Part shown: positions 11,429 through 23,369 of the stretch, piece by piece
How the letters are laid out: each line of letters opens with the position of its first letter
Numbering within the stretch: position 1 is the first letter of the stretch
DNA from: Sperchopsis tessellata
Lineage: Eukaryota; Arthropoda; Insecta; Coleoptera; Hydrophilidae
DNA length: 36,710 nucleotides
Assembly: GCA_033557685.1 (NCBI GenBank)
Contig: JAWQRN010000134.1
Span: forward strand, 1-36,710
Direction of reading: 5' to 3'
Translations under genes and position numbers: made by a program
Notes under the pieces: generated by a model
The model's database searches: none
The model's input: only the letters and a program-made list of their open reading frames with translations
Told to the model about the DNA's origin: nothing

Positions 11429-13881
11429 AATTTTCAGGATAACTAAAGCCAAAACTGTATTAATTTTAAATTAAAAAAGGTGTAGAACTCTATTGTAACA
11501 AATAATACTAATAAGATAATATCTGGGATATTTCCTCAAGCAGAGGAGTGCTTTTTTGCTATGGAAATCACACACTAGCCTCTGATTTGTGTGTTTTTCT
11601 AATAGCTAAAATGCACGAGAAATATACTCAATATGTAATTATTGCATTTCTTCAATTATTTAATTTTCAATCCTCTCAGACCGATTTTTTCTTGGCAGTT
11701 TTTGCATATTGCTTGTTTGCCACAACAAGCATTCTTGCTTGTATGCAATAATTGCAGGTAAAATATAGAATACCCGTGGTTATAAGAAAAAAAAAAAAAA
11801 AACAAATGTTTGTAAATGACAAAAATTCACTGGTAGATTTACAATAAAAACATGGCTTAATATTTCCTTACTTATCTTAATAAAGTAGATACACTATTAT
11901 AATAATTAAATTGCTTAAATATGATTATTAATATCTACAACTACAATAAAAGAATATTCAACTCCATAGCAAAACCAATTTTCTTGTTTACTTTCCAGTA
12001 GTTTTTTCTTAGTCAAAATTGCAGGAATGTATACGTTTTCTATAAGTATTATAGTGTTGCTCTAGTTAAATTGTTATTGTCATTTTTCATGAATCTGAAA
12101 ATCCATTGTACACTTTGCTGTCAATTTGCAACACCAGCATTTTTTTCTGATTGCATTACCAGTTTTGTTAGAGACCTGCTTTCTTACATTTTAGCGTTAT
12201 TTAACATACGTATGCTGTTAACAATGTGTTTGTCTATTTAATCACAGATAATGAGATTGATGGCAGCAAAACTATGCTCACTTTGACGTTTGCATTAAGC
12301 ATATGATTATTTAGGATATATTTTTAATTACAGAAAAATACTATATACACTTAAACCTTTTGTAATCAAGTATAATAAAATTACGAGACAAAAAATACAA
12401 GCAAATAATCTATAAAAGTTACTGTTTCATTTTAAGATATGCAATATATTGTATGTATATTGTTTATAAAATTACTTGAAGCAGTGAATAATACTATATC
12501 TAATCAGCAGATTTGTTGCATAATCAAATTTTTAATAGCTTCTAATTTCAAATATCAGACTCTCTTTATTCTTTGAATTTAGAGTATAAAGTATGAGGAA
12601 AAGTAACATATTTTATTTGCACAACCAAAATATAAAATTAAACTCAAATCAAAATATATATTTTTGTTTATTTAATGTTTGGTGTACTACTAAGATCAAC
12701 ACTGACATAAGGAAGGTATTGAGATTTCTTGTCCAATTTAACAAAAACTTTGCTCATTTTGAACCATAAAGCCTTGAATACAAAGCATATATGATTACAC
12801 TATAAATTTATTTAATAAATATTAGCATTTCAGCTATTCGAATAGCCACTGACATACAAAGATCACATGAAATATTTGTTTTACTATCACAAAGAGTGGA
12901 AAAAATTATTAAGTAGAAGTTGAATTATTTTTTCCACCTAAGATAGTAAAAAAATGTTTTGAATATTGCAACATACTTTGCTTTGACTTAACAGTGCATA
13001 ACATGCAGAGCTCCACTGTTAGAATTGGGTAGGATAGTTACACTAATACTTTTGTCTTAACTATACTTTGCTACGCACTGAAAAGATATTATGACAGTTA
13101 TTCTGTTAAATATCAAAACTGACAAATATATCTATAGTATATACACATTTAACAGTTTAATGAATCGATATGTAGATAGAACAATTTCATTAATCAATCT
13201 GATAAATGTTATAGGAACACAAGATATTTTTGTGAAATCTTTTGAACAGCAGTAAACGTTTTTTTTTTGTGGTATATGCATTGGCATTCGTGATAAAGAA
13301 GTCTATAGAAATATAAAACAAAAAAGATTGATTTAAGTTCAGCATCATTACCGATTCAATATTTGATTATATTTTAAAACAAAAAATTTGGTTTTACATA
13401 ATCTAAGTATAGTACATATATTCCGTACTAAATTTACATACACTACCTAGTTAAAAGTATAGTTAAGGGTTTTCTAATACTAGCACACAGATACCTATTA
13501 CCTTGAAATATTAATTCAACTTCTGTTTCCTGTTCTATAAGTTTATTAATAAAACATTTATTGAATGGTATTTAAATTACGTTATTTCTTATCATTACTT
13601 AAATAATAGGATGATTATTTTACTTGTCATTTTTGTTTCTCGAAACAAATTCATCTCATCAAGATTATTAAATCTTTATAGCACTTTTTAACAAGACTTT
13701 TTGCAAACGCCATAGATAAAGCAACATTTATACCAACAAGATATATTTATTTTTATATTACATTTATAGAAATTTCTTTTTGCTAGATAGCTCAACACAT
13801 TTTAGACTAGGTTTTTTTCAATTACAATAGCAGGCTAAATTTGCTAAGAATCACTCATCTCAGGTACTTAGATCTTATCAA

Positions 13882-13912
<31 letters not shown>

Positions 13913-15033
13913 TTCACAGTCCCATAACATATCATTTATGTAGTCATTTAACAATTTGTTTTCTATAATACTAGAATATTTCATAGGACACACATTTAAC
14001 TATAATGGTACATATTTTATATCTTGAAATTACAAAAAGTTTTTTTTTGATAAAGTTGTAGCCATATTATAATTAAAATATATATGTTGAGTTGAAAAAT
14101 ATTGTATTAAGAAATTTCTAAACATTTTATGCTTCTTAATGTCACCACAAAATTCCAAAACTATAAATACTGACGTTTATCATGCAAACACCCTATTATT
14201 TGCCTTAAGTTTTCAAATTTTAAAAATCCATCTTTCACAATGTGACATATTTCTTAAAAACATACTAGTATTTTTAGTTTCATTAAAAGGTCAACAATAT
14301 TTTATGATGAATTTTATGTGAAAGACTTTCTTTTTACCACCGATTCTGAATTATATAAACCAATAAAAGATGAGTAAAATAGTCAATTTACCATTAGAAA
14401 TATAAATGTTATAGCAAAACAAGAAAACACTGATCTTGTCTAAATGAACATGAAAAAAGGGAGGTTAAAAATTGACAACAAATAAAAAATTACTCTGAAA
14501 TAAAAAAAGCTTAGTTCTATAAATCAGGACAGCTGCTACAATGACAAAGTTAAGATGTATAAAGACAATATATGAGCTAGTAAAGAATAATTCTAAAAGG
14601 TATAAAACATAATATATGACAACAGTGTTCGAAACAGATCTTTGCAAATATTGAAAAAAGTTTATTAAATATGCAAAATCTCATGATTCAAATTGATATG
14701 TGCTTTCTTTTATAATTATACCTATACAAAGCTAATATTTTAACTATTCTTTATATCAACATAAGGAAAAAATTATGATGATATATTAAATGTTTCCACC
14801 CGAATCTTGTATACTTATACTTATTTAGTAATTGGGCTATAACTTTATATTCATGTAGTGGTGATACATATTTTTGAAATATTAGTTAATTTAAAATTTT
14901 AGCAAGTAAAAATATCAGATAATTTGATTATAAATACAACCAATTGCAGAATTTGAGATAAAAATCTTACTAAAGTTTATTTTATAACATTTAAGTACAT
15001 ATTTTTTTATTAATAATAGGTATGGAAATTGCG
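11429..15033. other. AT-rich gene-free region
   Basis: Extremely AT-rich. It contains a poly(A) tract (about 11790-11806) and an (AT)n run (13884-13912). No open frame with family resemblance, no transposon ends and no RNA gene were seen. Much of it could be distal 3' flank of the minus-strand F-box gene. Confidence 0.5.
13884..13912. repeat. (AT)n microsatellite
   Basis: About 29 bases of uninterrupted AT dinucleotide repeat. Confidence 0.95.
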
Positions 15034-15240
15034 AAATGTAATAGACTTTCACAGTTATCTATATGAATGTTTTTCCGGGTAAAAACAGTGTAGAGGTGCC
15101 AACGTTTCATCCACTATTGCTAGGGACATTTTCAAGGGGAGTGATGTTACTTCAAAGAATGAATTAAATGCAAAAGTGGACGAAACAATAGCACTTATCA
15201 GAGCCTCTATACGGTTTCCACCCGGAAACAACATTAAAAT
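15034..15240. repeat. Palindromic repeat family, copy B
   Basis: The left arm starts aaatgtaatagactttcac, passes a gtgtagagg block, then tttcatccactattgctagg. The right arm returns with aaaagtggacgaaacaatag and ends at cggtttccacccggaaac. The arms are reverse complements with a non-palindromic centre. It has the same layout as 11260-11428 and 34807-35015. Confidence 0.78.
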
Positions 15241-18200
15241 AGGTGTGGTAATTATCGATTAATAAAAGTTAAATGTAATAATAAAATTGCATTCAGCATA
15301 AGCAAAGAATAAAGTTGATAATTATTATAGATATACTTTCCCATTATTGAAAATCTTTTTCAAAAACCTCAAGCACTTTTTTATTTACAATATTTCATAA
15401 AAATCTAGTTTATTCTATATAATATAACCATCCTCCATAAAATTTATATTTTTATAGTTTAAACAAAAGTTTGATAACTATGAAATACAATTTTTTTTCC
15501 CCATTTTGAGACAGATATCAAATTAAATCAACTAATGAGAGTAGACGAAAATAAAAATTCAAACTTTATTTTATTTCGGCATTGGAAAACCCAGAACAAA
15601 ATTTTTATTCTATTTCGTTTGAAAACAAAAAAGACTATTTTTAAAGTATCTTTGTAAATATTAAATTGGAATGATTCATATAAAAAATTCTAAACCTCAA
15701 GGTTTTTGGTCATTATTATTTTTTAATAGAATCCGCACCTTTTTAGATGTCAAATTATTCAGTTCTTAACATTATTATGTAGCTTAAGTCGATGTTAAGT
15801 GTCTTTAAGAATATTGAAGACTATACAAAAATGTTGGTGTTTGTCTCTATTACAAAATACATCACATCACTAAATGTACAATTACTGACTGGTAAATAAT
15901 GTTAAAAATTAAAAACTAATAATCTACTCAATTGAACAGTACATATCAAAAGAAGTAGGAACATAACTTTGGAAATAATTATGCATTTTTTAACAAAAAA
16001 AAATAAAATAAAATTCACAAATATCAACAAAGATCACATAAATTGTACATAGTTTTATAATATAGGTATTTTAAAAACAAAACAATAGAAAGTACTTTTC
16101 CTTTTACCAGAATGACGAACAAAACAAAATGAAATATATCATATAGCTCTTTTTGGTTGAATCGTACTTGTAGCTTATTTTATGGTTTTTGTTTTTACGA
16201 TTGTTAACAAATATACCAGCTAGTAGTAGTTTTTTTATATAAACGTATTTTTAATCAGTTCTTGTTGTAGTTGTTACTTTCCTTACATACATACAATGGA
16301 CTAAAAAGTAAAATATTCTAATTTAATTATGTTTATTGGTTCAATATTAATAGTGTATTATTTGTTTAACTAATGAAAATAATATTGCTATACTATAAGA
16401 AAGTGACTGTAGTAAACCTTTTCTAAAATAATATCATACTCTATCTCATCATTTGCAAATAATTGTAATTTTAATACAAAAATCTCGTTTTAAATAATGG
16501 TTTTATATTACTTCAAATTATTAGTAATAAAGTCAATTATAATATGATTAAACTCTTCGTAAGTCTTACATATCCTATTCACATTTCATTTATAAAAAAC
16601 ACATATTAAACTTGTAATGTTACAAAGAAAATATTTAAGATCTTATGGTAATTCTTTAGTAAACTTCTGGCTTTAAAATTTTATAGAAATGTAGTGTGAA
16701 TGATTAGTTACCGTAGATTTACTGGTATAAGATGACAGAATAGGAGTACTAGTCAACGTATATTAAATTGTTACATTGTTAATTAATGATTGATATTTTC
16801 AGAATAAATTAAAAATTTGGTTCTGGGAACATTACCAAAATACAGCTTAGGTTTGATTGAAATATGGATAGCATTATCCTAGTCCTTTATTTCTTTTGTG
16901 AATAACCTATAAGTGGACATTCATAATACTTTTTCTTAACTCAAACACAAATGTAAAAATTAAACAAATTTATTATCTATAATTGATCTTCATGTCTTTT
17001 AAGAGTAAATCTTTTTAAGTAAGGTCACAAATAATTATATTCAACTGCTCTTAAAATAAATACATTTGCAGGAAGAACAATAGTATAAAAAAGAACCAAC
17101 AAACATAATTTCCCAATAAACAGATTAAACTTCCATCTAAATTTACTCCCAAAATAACGATAAATGAAGTTAAATATAAATAAAATAGTCAACCATTAAT
17201 CTCACTCTTATTAACCATTGTTAAAATATTATTTATATGTTTAACATATCTCTGCTAAAAATCTGACAACCATTCTGTAACAACATTGTATAGTTTTTTC
17301 ATTTATTGACAGGTACTTTGGTATACTTGAGTTGGCAAAGTGACCTTATTAACTGTTAACAATCGTTAGTTGCAGTTACAATATCACAGATGTTTTTCTT
17401 CTTATCGCTACTTTATACAAAAAGTTTTGTAGAATTTATTCGCACATTTAAGATAAAGAATTTTGTTGTTCAAAAGAAAACATTAAAATCCTCAACCTAA
17501 ATAATATCACAAATCTTCGGAATACTGTTGGTTCTCCCATTATTATATATTTGAAGTGGGCCATACTGTCTATTTTGATATCAAGATGCAACAAAATCTT
17601 TCACATTGCTTGAATATAATTTGACAACTAATTTTATTTATAAATATTCTATTATTTTAACAAATAGGTCAATTATTTCACAGTTAATGTTTATCTCGTG
17701 ATGATATTCCATCCTACTATCATTTAAAAACAGAATATTTCATAGAATAAAAACAAATGAGCAAACATATTGTAAAGTTGATCATGTAAGTAATAATTAC
17801 CAAAAATTTTGACATCTATAGATCACTTGAATTTGAATGTTTCCTTTTTTTATTATTTAATAATATACTTTTTTGCTGTTTGTTTTGATACCAAACTTCT
17901 AGTTTCAATAACAACTGTGCATATAAAATTGTAAACACTGTGCGAATTGCTTTTTAATAGGTATTAAACGTGCTCAGTTATTATTTATAACACTAAAAAC
18001 TATTAAAATAAGCTTAAAACTAAGAAAAAAAGATTTTTTAAATTTGGAAATTAATAAAAACGAACATATATTAAAATAAAGAACATATTAAAAATGCTTT
18101 TCAGAACTCAGGAAGAAATCAGTTAAAATTTTCTTTTGTAGGATTGAAAATTGTTACAAACTATTAAAAAATAGGTTTCTAACTTAGTAAGAAGATCCTT

Positions 18201-18282
18201 ATAAAATAAATCGAGAGATTTTCAAGTACTCCAGACTTGAGGATGGGCAGCAGTTTTTCTTTTCTAAGGCAGATTACTTATC
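15241..18282 (-). other. AT-rich region downstream of the F-box gene stop; candidate 3' UTR and flank
   Basis: Follows directly after the TAA stop on the minus strand. No exon, transposon or RNA gene was recognised. Many AATAAA-like hexamers occur by base composition alone, so the polyadenylation site cannot be placed. How much is transcribed cannot be decided from sequence. Confidence 0.35.
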
Positions 18283-18414
18283 TTAGTGCAGATCGGCTAA
18301 AAGTATGGGCATTAAGTACTCATCTGAGTCACCGGCTATAGGATCTAGTATAACTGGATGAAGTTCCATTGTTGGAACGGGTGACCATGGTTTTCCAAGA
18401 AGTTTTCTTATCTC
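18283..18414 (-). CDS. F-box protein (FBXO33/FBXO39-like), last coding exon
   Basis: Starts after the acceptor tacag (AG at 18415-18416) in phase 0 and runs 44 codons to TAA at 18283-18285. The residues G-K-P-W near the exon start match the G-x-P-W of the C-terminal tail of FBXO33-type proteins. The end is acidic (D-P-I-A-G-D-S-D-E-Y) and finishes L-L-A-D-L-H. No break is seen. It joins in frame to the exon at 18510-18637. Confidence 0.85.
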   Translation of the reverse strand, partial: EIRKLLGKPWSPVPTMELHPVILDPIAGDSDEYLMPILLADLH

Positions 18415-18509
18415 CTGTATTATAAAGGGTATTAGGTAGGACATTAATTTTTGAAATATTTGAGTAGTACTATAGTACTAAATAAACATAATAATAGGAA
18501 GATACTTAC

Positions 18510-18637
18510 CTTCCTTGCATTGCGGAATGGTTTTTCGTCATTTGTTAAGATTTCTTCAAATGGAATTACCAATATTTTCAAATTGTCAGATCTCAACCTA
18601 GCTATAGCAATCAAGTCATCCTCAAAGTACTTGTAGC
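18510..18637 (-). CDS. F-box protein (FBXO33/FBXO39-like), penultimate coding exon
   Basis: Acceptor ttttcag (AG at 18638-18639) and donor GGAAG|GTAAGT (intron from 18509). The two leading bases complete a glycine codon begun in the previous exon. The exon then encodes G-Y-K-Y-F-E-D-D-L-I-A-I-A-R-L-R, the best conserved block of this family, which in vertebrate FBXO33 also reads as an I-A-I-A-R-L-R-G-type leucine-rich strand. The length of 128 nt leaves phase 0 for the last exon. All splice sites are strong. Confidence 0.88.
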
Positions 18638-19032
18638 CTGAAAATATAAAGAAATAGTATTTATGTCATCTGAAAACATAAATCTAAAACTGACCATGGG
18701 AATATACTACATTTTTTCTGGTATTCAGGACACACCCTAAATTTGAGATGCATTTAAAAAAACTTACATATGTTGTGGAGGACAAGATATATTTTGAAAT
18801 TAAATTTTTAATGAACAAAAATATTATTATATTTATATTTTATATATTTATTAACCTTTTTAATTTTGTAAAACAAAAGTGAAATTAAATTGTTAACTGT
18901 AAAAATCACTTTCTATATTCATGACAGACTAAAATGAAAAAGAAATTCTAAATTGGAACTCAATCAATGAGAAAAATTAATTTTAAGAAAATTCACAAAC
19001 TAGTAAATGCAGTGCAAAAGTCATTTCAAACC

Positions 19033-19092
19033 GCAGGCCATTGATTCATACGTACGTTTCGTGGAATACCACCACTTCATCAATGAACCTGC
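19033..19092 (-). ncRNA. Hammerhead-ribozyme-like motif, intronic, sense strand
   Basis: Read on the minus strand from 19092. Stem I 5' side is GCAGG then TTCA; core TTGATGA (19083-19077); one extra A; stem II GTGG / CCAC with a loop (19075-19061); GAAA (19060-19057); the self-complementary CGTACG (19056-19051) as a minimal stem III; then TA, and a stem I 3' side starting TGAA (pairs with TTCA) and ending CCTGC (19037-19033, pairs with GCAGG). The layout is that of a type I hammerhead with a very short stem III, as described for Penelope-like and retrozyme hammerheads. The core has U instead of C at position 3 and one extra base before stem II, so it may be inactive. Confidence 0.4.
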
Positions 19093-19250
19093 ATTCTTTA
19101 AAACAGTGTACCGTGCATTCTACTCCTCGCTTTTTTGATCTTAGATTCTGCAGTAGGCAGTTAGCGAGAGTCATTAAATATTTGTGTACTAATACAAAAG
19201 TTGCAATTGGCAAATTTGTAAGTTATTATTTCATGAAGTGCTGCTCTTGT

Positions 19251-19450
19251 ATTTGTAAATGTAAATATCTTCCGTAGTTGCTAAATTAAATGTTGAAAGG
19301 AAATATTTCTATCTCCCTGGCACATATATTGTGAACGTGAATTAACAGAGCCGATAGTTTATTTGTAAATGTAAATATGCCAGGGAGATAGAAATAGTTC
19401 CATTTTCAACATTTAATTTAGCAACTAAGGAATATATTTACAATAAATAA
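19251..19450. repeat. Inverted repeat (foldback) in F-box gene intron
   Basis: About 60-bp arms. The left (about 19271-19327) contains agttgctaaattaaatgttg and ends near ctatctccctggca. The right (about 19374-19433) is its reverse complement with small gaps. A direct 17-bp repeat (tttgtaaatgtaaatat) also occurs at about 19252 and 19361. Roughly 46 bp separate the arms. It may be a MITE or part of the same element as the adjacent hammerhead-like motif. Confidence 0.8.
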
Positions 19451-19642
19451 ACAATTTTTCATCACAGAACAAAAATAAACACAATTCGAAATAGCAAAAT
19501 GTATTAAACATTAATTAATTAACTGCCACTGCATAGAATTATTAAATACGAGTATTATTTCGGCACCTTGATTTTTTAAGGATGAAATATGTATTTTATA
19601 AACTGGAAAACACTATAATTTATAATAAAGTAAAATCTGTAC

Positions 19643-19844
19643 CAATTAAAGTGATTTCTTCTAGTAGTCTACATCGCCAAGCAAGCATAACTAATGGATC
19701 AGGTATTGGAAAATTATTTTCTTCGATTCTTCTGATGATGTTCCAGGAAGCGCTTGGATCTTCATGGCATCGGGAATCTACCCACATCAAGCTTCGGAAT
19801 GTTTCGTGGTACCTTAATAAAATATCTAGCATACGCAAATTTAT
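19643..19844 (-). CDS. F-box protein (FBXO33/FBXO39-like), third coding exon from the end
   Basis: Acceptor tttgtttcag (AG at 19845-19846), donor ATTG|GTACAG. It encodes 67 codons plus one base. The run D-P-L-V-M-L-A-W-R-C is the signature of the FBXO33/FBXO39 family and precedes a leucine-rich strand (L-L-E-E-I-T-L-I-G) that continues into the next exon. Upstream the exon has a W-V-D-S and W-N-I-I-R-R segment. No stop or frameshift is present. The role is probably as substrate-binding part of an SCF ubiquitin ligase, inferred from the family. Confidence 0.88.
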
Positions 19845-19907
19845 CTGAAACAAATAAGTCTACATATAGGTAACTTATTCAGTCAGTTTTAAGGGCAAAA
19901 TACATAC

Positions 19908-20183
19908 ATTCTCACAAAATAAAACTTTGAGATGACTAAGAGGCATGTTCTTCTTTAAAATGTGATCTTCTAGGCGGAGAACTTCATCATATGCATGTAT
20001 CAAAGAGACTCTCAATAAACACCTGGGATGCTGTTGGGTGAAGTCCTTCCAAGCATCCTCTGTTGTACCTGGGTGTCCTTCCCAAATACCATGGACGTGG
20101 ATTACAAGCCTTTGAAGTTCCGAGGCAGATTGAAGAGAATTCAATAATGAATCGCTGAGTATATCGTAATCTATACTTAGTAT
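19908..20183 (-). CDS. F-box protein (FBXO33/FBXO39-like), LRR exon
   Basis: Acceptor tttgtag (AG at 20184-20185), donor GAGAAT|GTATGT (intron from 19907). The 276 nt are 92 codons, phase 0 on both sides. It encodes L-Q-R-L-V-I-H-V-H-G, a leucine-rich strand, followed by T-T-E-D-A-W-K and the family-typical N-M-P-L-S-H-L-K-V-L-F-C-E-N end, comparable to the I-P-L-E-R-I-H-F region of FBXO33. It joins in frame with the exon at 34406-34704 across a 14.2-kb intron and with 19643-19844 downstream. There is no in-frame ATG at its beginning, so it is an internal exon. Confidence 0.87.
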
Positions 20184-21880
20184 CTACAAATTACATCGAA
20201 ATATTGAATATGAAACCATCTGCCATAAATGACAAAAATATTATAGAATATTTGATATGAATATAACATAATACATAAGTATACAGTACATTTTAAATTT
20301 ATTAAATCTAACAATAATTTTTTAAAAATAGAGCTAAAAATCAATGAAATAAAATATATAAATAGTTTAACTAATAATTTAATGAGTATTTATATAGATA
20401 CAATAGTTGAACGAAGCAAGTAATAATTTGAAGTCCCTGCGTCTCCCGATTTAAATTTTACTGGAAAAAGTTCGTATTCCAGGCAATGATTGAATATCTG
20501 AACTATGAGCTCCACAACAATTTGTCCCACTTCTCCTAACACACGATAACTCAAGCCAAAAACATCACTAATCAGTTTCAACTTCAAATCACCAATATCA
20601 CTGAAAACTACACAGCTGTCAGTAGGATATAAGTAAAACGACGATGAAGCTCCAAAGGATTAACATCTACCACACTTAACTAATGCAGAAACCTAGCTAA
20701 AATTTCCAAACAGTAGCAGTTCAAACCATGAGCCATCAAACTGTTCTCTGATTGACAAATTGTTTTCTTTCTCCATAGTTCGTCATTCGCAATAGCTGAT
20801 GAGTCCTATCTGGGGCATTATCAATCCTCTGAAGGTTTACAGTCTTCTTGGTTTCCACTATCAAGTAACGAAATCAATTTTTTTGTTGTTTATAAACATT
20901 CACATTATTTACTCTTCCAGATGATCTTGCAACATTATAGAAAAAGTCCAATAGAGATCTGGCCACATCATCTGACCCATCCCACCCGACCCATTTCCAT
21001 TAACAAATGGAAAGTTTTCGTTAAAAATTAACATGAAGATATTCAAAAAGACATTTACTTTATCATTAGAATGGGCTGTGTTATACACATTTAGCCAGTC
21101 TCGTTCAAAAAGTTGGGCCTTAAAATTATTAATGTTTCCCATGGTATATCTACGAGCATAAGAGTCCCAGTAACCTTCATTCTTTTAGGAGCCGGAACCA
21201 CTAAAATCTGAGCCTCATGGTCTGACAAGTGCACGCTATGGATATAGGCACGTGTGATGTCCATCAATTTGCTAGCAAAAATGTTATCAATACAATGCCC
21301 ATTGTTATTTTGGTATCTAGTTAACTCAAATATATGCTGCTCCAAATTAAAACCATATCCAATAGGGTTCCACAGTTCACAGAGGTACTTAAAAAGTCAA
21401 TATTAAAATCTCCCATAATAACATTTGAATTTTTCACCAGTAAAGACTCCTATAAAGGGACACAATTATACAGTTCAGATCCGCCAGGTGTGCTGTCGCC
21501 AATTCACAGTCCTTGTCAATCGAAAAAGAATCTGTAGAAATGTTCTTGTACTTAATACAATTCTACGCATACACACAGACACCACCAAGAGAAAAAGTTG
21601 TTCTACAATATGACGAAATAACACTGTAATCACTCAAATCAAAAGCCCAAATACTGGCTGGCGTAAGCCAATGTTCAGAAACATAAAAAACCAGAATATC
21701 ATACATTGAACATTCAAATGCATAAATCTTAGTCCTCCCCTAAAAAAGACTCCCCCGATGAAACACGAAACCCACACCATCCCCACACCGCACACTAAGA
21801 CCCACATCGGCCAAGACATCAGAGTCAAGTGAAACATGATCACTAACACACACGTCTATCCTGGCATTTCAGAAACAGTG

Positions 21881-22153
21881 TTATGTTTCATATGATAATC
21901 CATGAAGCACAGAAATTCCCTCACCAACATAGACTTCCCCCTCCCATTCCACCAACTCAAAAACTTCTCCAGCTACCCCTCCCAAGTCTGCCTCAGGCTT
22001 AAATAAAAGTTCCACTTCATATCCATAATCCATTCGTATGAAAAAATCCAACAAGCCGCGCCCATGAGACTCCGTCAAAACGAGAACTGGCCGAACCTCT
22101 CGCCGACACAGCCGCCCACGTCCAGAGCTTGATTCGAGTCCTCCACCATCCAA
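21881..22153 (-). pseudogene. CR1-like ORF1 esterase domain fragment
   Basis: A 90-residue open segment. The V-L-V-L-T-E-S-H-G-R-G block at residues 23-33 resembles block I of SGNH-type esterases found in CR1-like ORF1 proteins, where G-D-S-H-G-R is usual; the change to T-E-S keeps the serine. A Y-E-V-E-L-L-F-K-P strand follows. It is disconnected by stops from the PHD part upstream (22826-23032) and the endonuclease downstream. No product is expected. Confidence 0.6.
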
Positions 22154-22825
22154 TCCGGCAGTGAAACAAGTTTGAACTGCCTTATCACATCCACGTTAAC
22201 TCTACTCCCATTATACAATCTTCATAAATGACCATGACATCGGATGTCACACCTCCAGAAACCGCAGCAGCACACACAAACTGAGCATGCCTATTTAGAG
22301 TTTTGCCACTCACCAAGTTATCCATATTACCACTGCCAATCCAAGAGATCTGCATCCTCAGGCCACACATCTGCTTTTCCAAAGTTCTACCCGTCACAGA
22401 ACATGATCTATGCAAAGCAAGCAATCCATCCTCAGTCCCAAATAGAAACAGATTCTTTTTGTTTTTGTACTTTTACAACCTCTCAATTTTCAGAGGGAGC
22501 AACACGGCCATGCCCAAGGCATAATGGGACCAACCTCAGTTCATCAACCCCAGATGACAATGCCAATGAACGAAAGATATTCAGTTCTTTACTGTCAGTC
22601 GACAGCTGAGAATCCAACAACTAAATCCTCACCTTGCAACCATTCAACTCAAGAGACAAGTTGAGAATCCATTTCCCGATTGGTTTTGTAACTTGCATCC
22701 TGAGATCTCTTCTTATACCACTGTACAATTGCAAACAGTTCACTTATCTCCATGCTCTTGCCTTGCAATTTCTTTTCAAGGCTTGACTCCATATCAAGAG
22801 CATCCTTCTAGCATTTTTAAATTCT

Positions 22826-23032
22826 TTAAATTAATCTGTGTATATAGTAGTTCTTCTGATCCAAAATGGTCTGAATCTCTGCCATTGATTTCTTGAGGAT
22901 ACACATCTCAGATGACTCTTCATTCTCCCAATCATAATCACAACACCGAATCAAATTCCCGCCTAAATGGACAGTCGATCCCGACCTAGGTAGACATGCC
23001 CTGTGCACCACTGAGTAACAGTTAACACACAC
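22826..23032 (-). pseudogene. CR1-like ORF1 PHD-finger fragment
   Basis: Starts inside a zinc finger: M-C-V-N-C-Y-S-V-V-H-R-A-C-L, then a C-C pair about 17 residues later, spacing like the second half of a PHD finger. The first half lies upstream in another frame (23040-23125). After the finger comes an acidic stretch and a possible short coiled coil. Confidence 0.6.
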
Positions 23033-23130
23033 GTAATGAAGAAAATTCTCATTCTTACAACAATTCTACTGCATCATGGTCAACACAAGAAATTCTGCCT
23101 GGGTACAGACCTGGTGCTTATTTCAAAATA

Positions 23131-23369
23131 AACATCACATTTATCACACAAAGAAACAATAAAAAAGTTTGGATTTATATTAAAAGAGCACATTTATTTA
23201 ATTCAAATATGTAATACTCCTTCCTTGGAAAGCCATCACTATATGTGACTCAGTAGTTGTTGCTACATATATGTGTTCATTCACATGACATTGAAAAGGT
23301 CAACAATACTAAAAATTTACACTTCACAGGAGACAAACAACAACACATCCACAGCAGGTAATATTTATT
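23131..23369. other. Short unassigned spacer between CR1-like LINE and gypsy copy
   Basis: No LTR or primer-binding site precedes the gypsy copy that follows, so the gypsy copy is 5'-truncated here. Confidence 0.4.

Larger units (their letters stand above)
18638..19642 (-). other. Intron of the F-box gene with ribozyme-like and inverted-repeat content
   Basis: Donor ATTG|GTACAG at 19642 and acceptor TTTTCAG before 18637. Inside are a hammerhead-like motif (19033-19092, sense strand) and a large inverted repeat (19251-19450). Confidence 0.8.
20390..23130 (-). mobile_element. CR1-like LINE, 3'-truncated and decayed
   Basis: On the minus strand, left-going: a PHD-type zinc-finger fragment with C-V-N-C-Y-S-V-V-H-R-A-C-L (about 23032-22990) and a nearby C-C; a short helical segment; an ORF1 esterase-like domain around 22085-21950 (V-L-V-L-T-E-S-H-G-R-G); an ORF2 endonuclease (about 21780-20910) with S-E-H-W-L, a divergent catalytic region and S-D-H; and the start of RT (20587-20390, F-N-H-C-L-E-Y, then K-S-G-D-A-G-T-S-N-Y). 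PHD plus esterase in ORF1 is established for CR1-like elements. The esterase GDS serine block reads TES here. The RT palm and everything after it are missing. Confidence 0.8.

Noticed and set aside
19620..19853. Open frame running through 19620-19853 as a single-exon gene
   Set aside because: The part beyond 19643 is intron sequence; the donor at 19642 restores the family-conserved G-Y-K-Y join with 18637.
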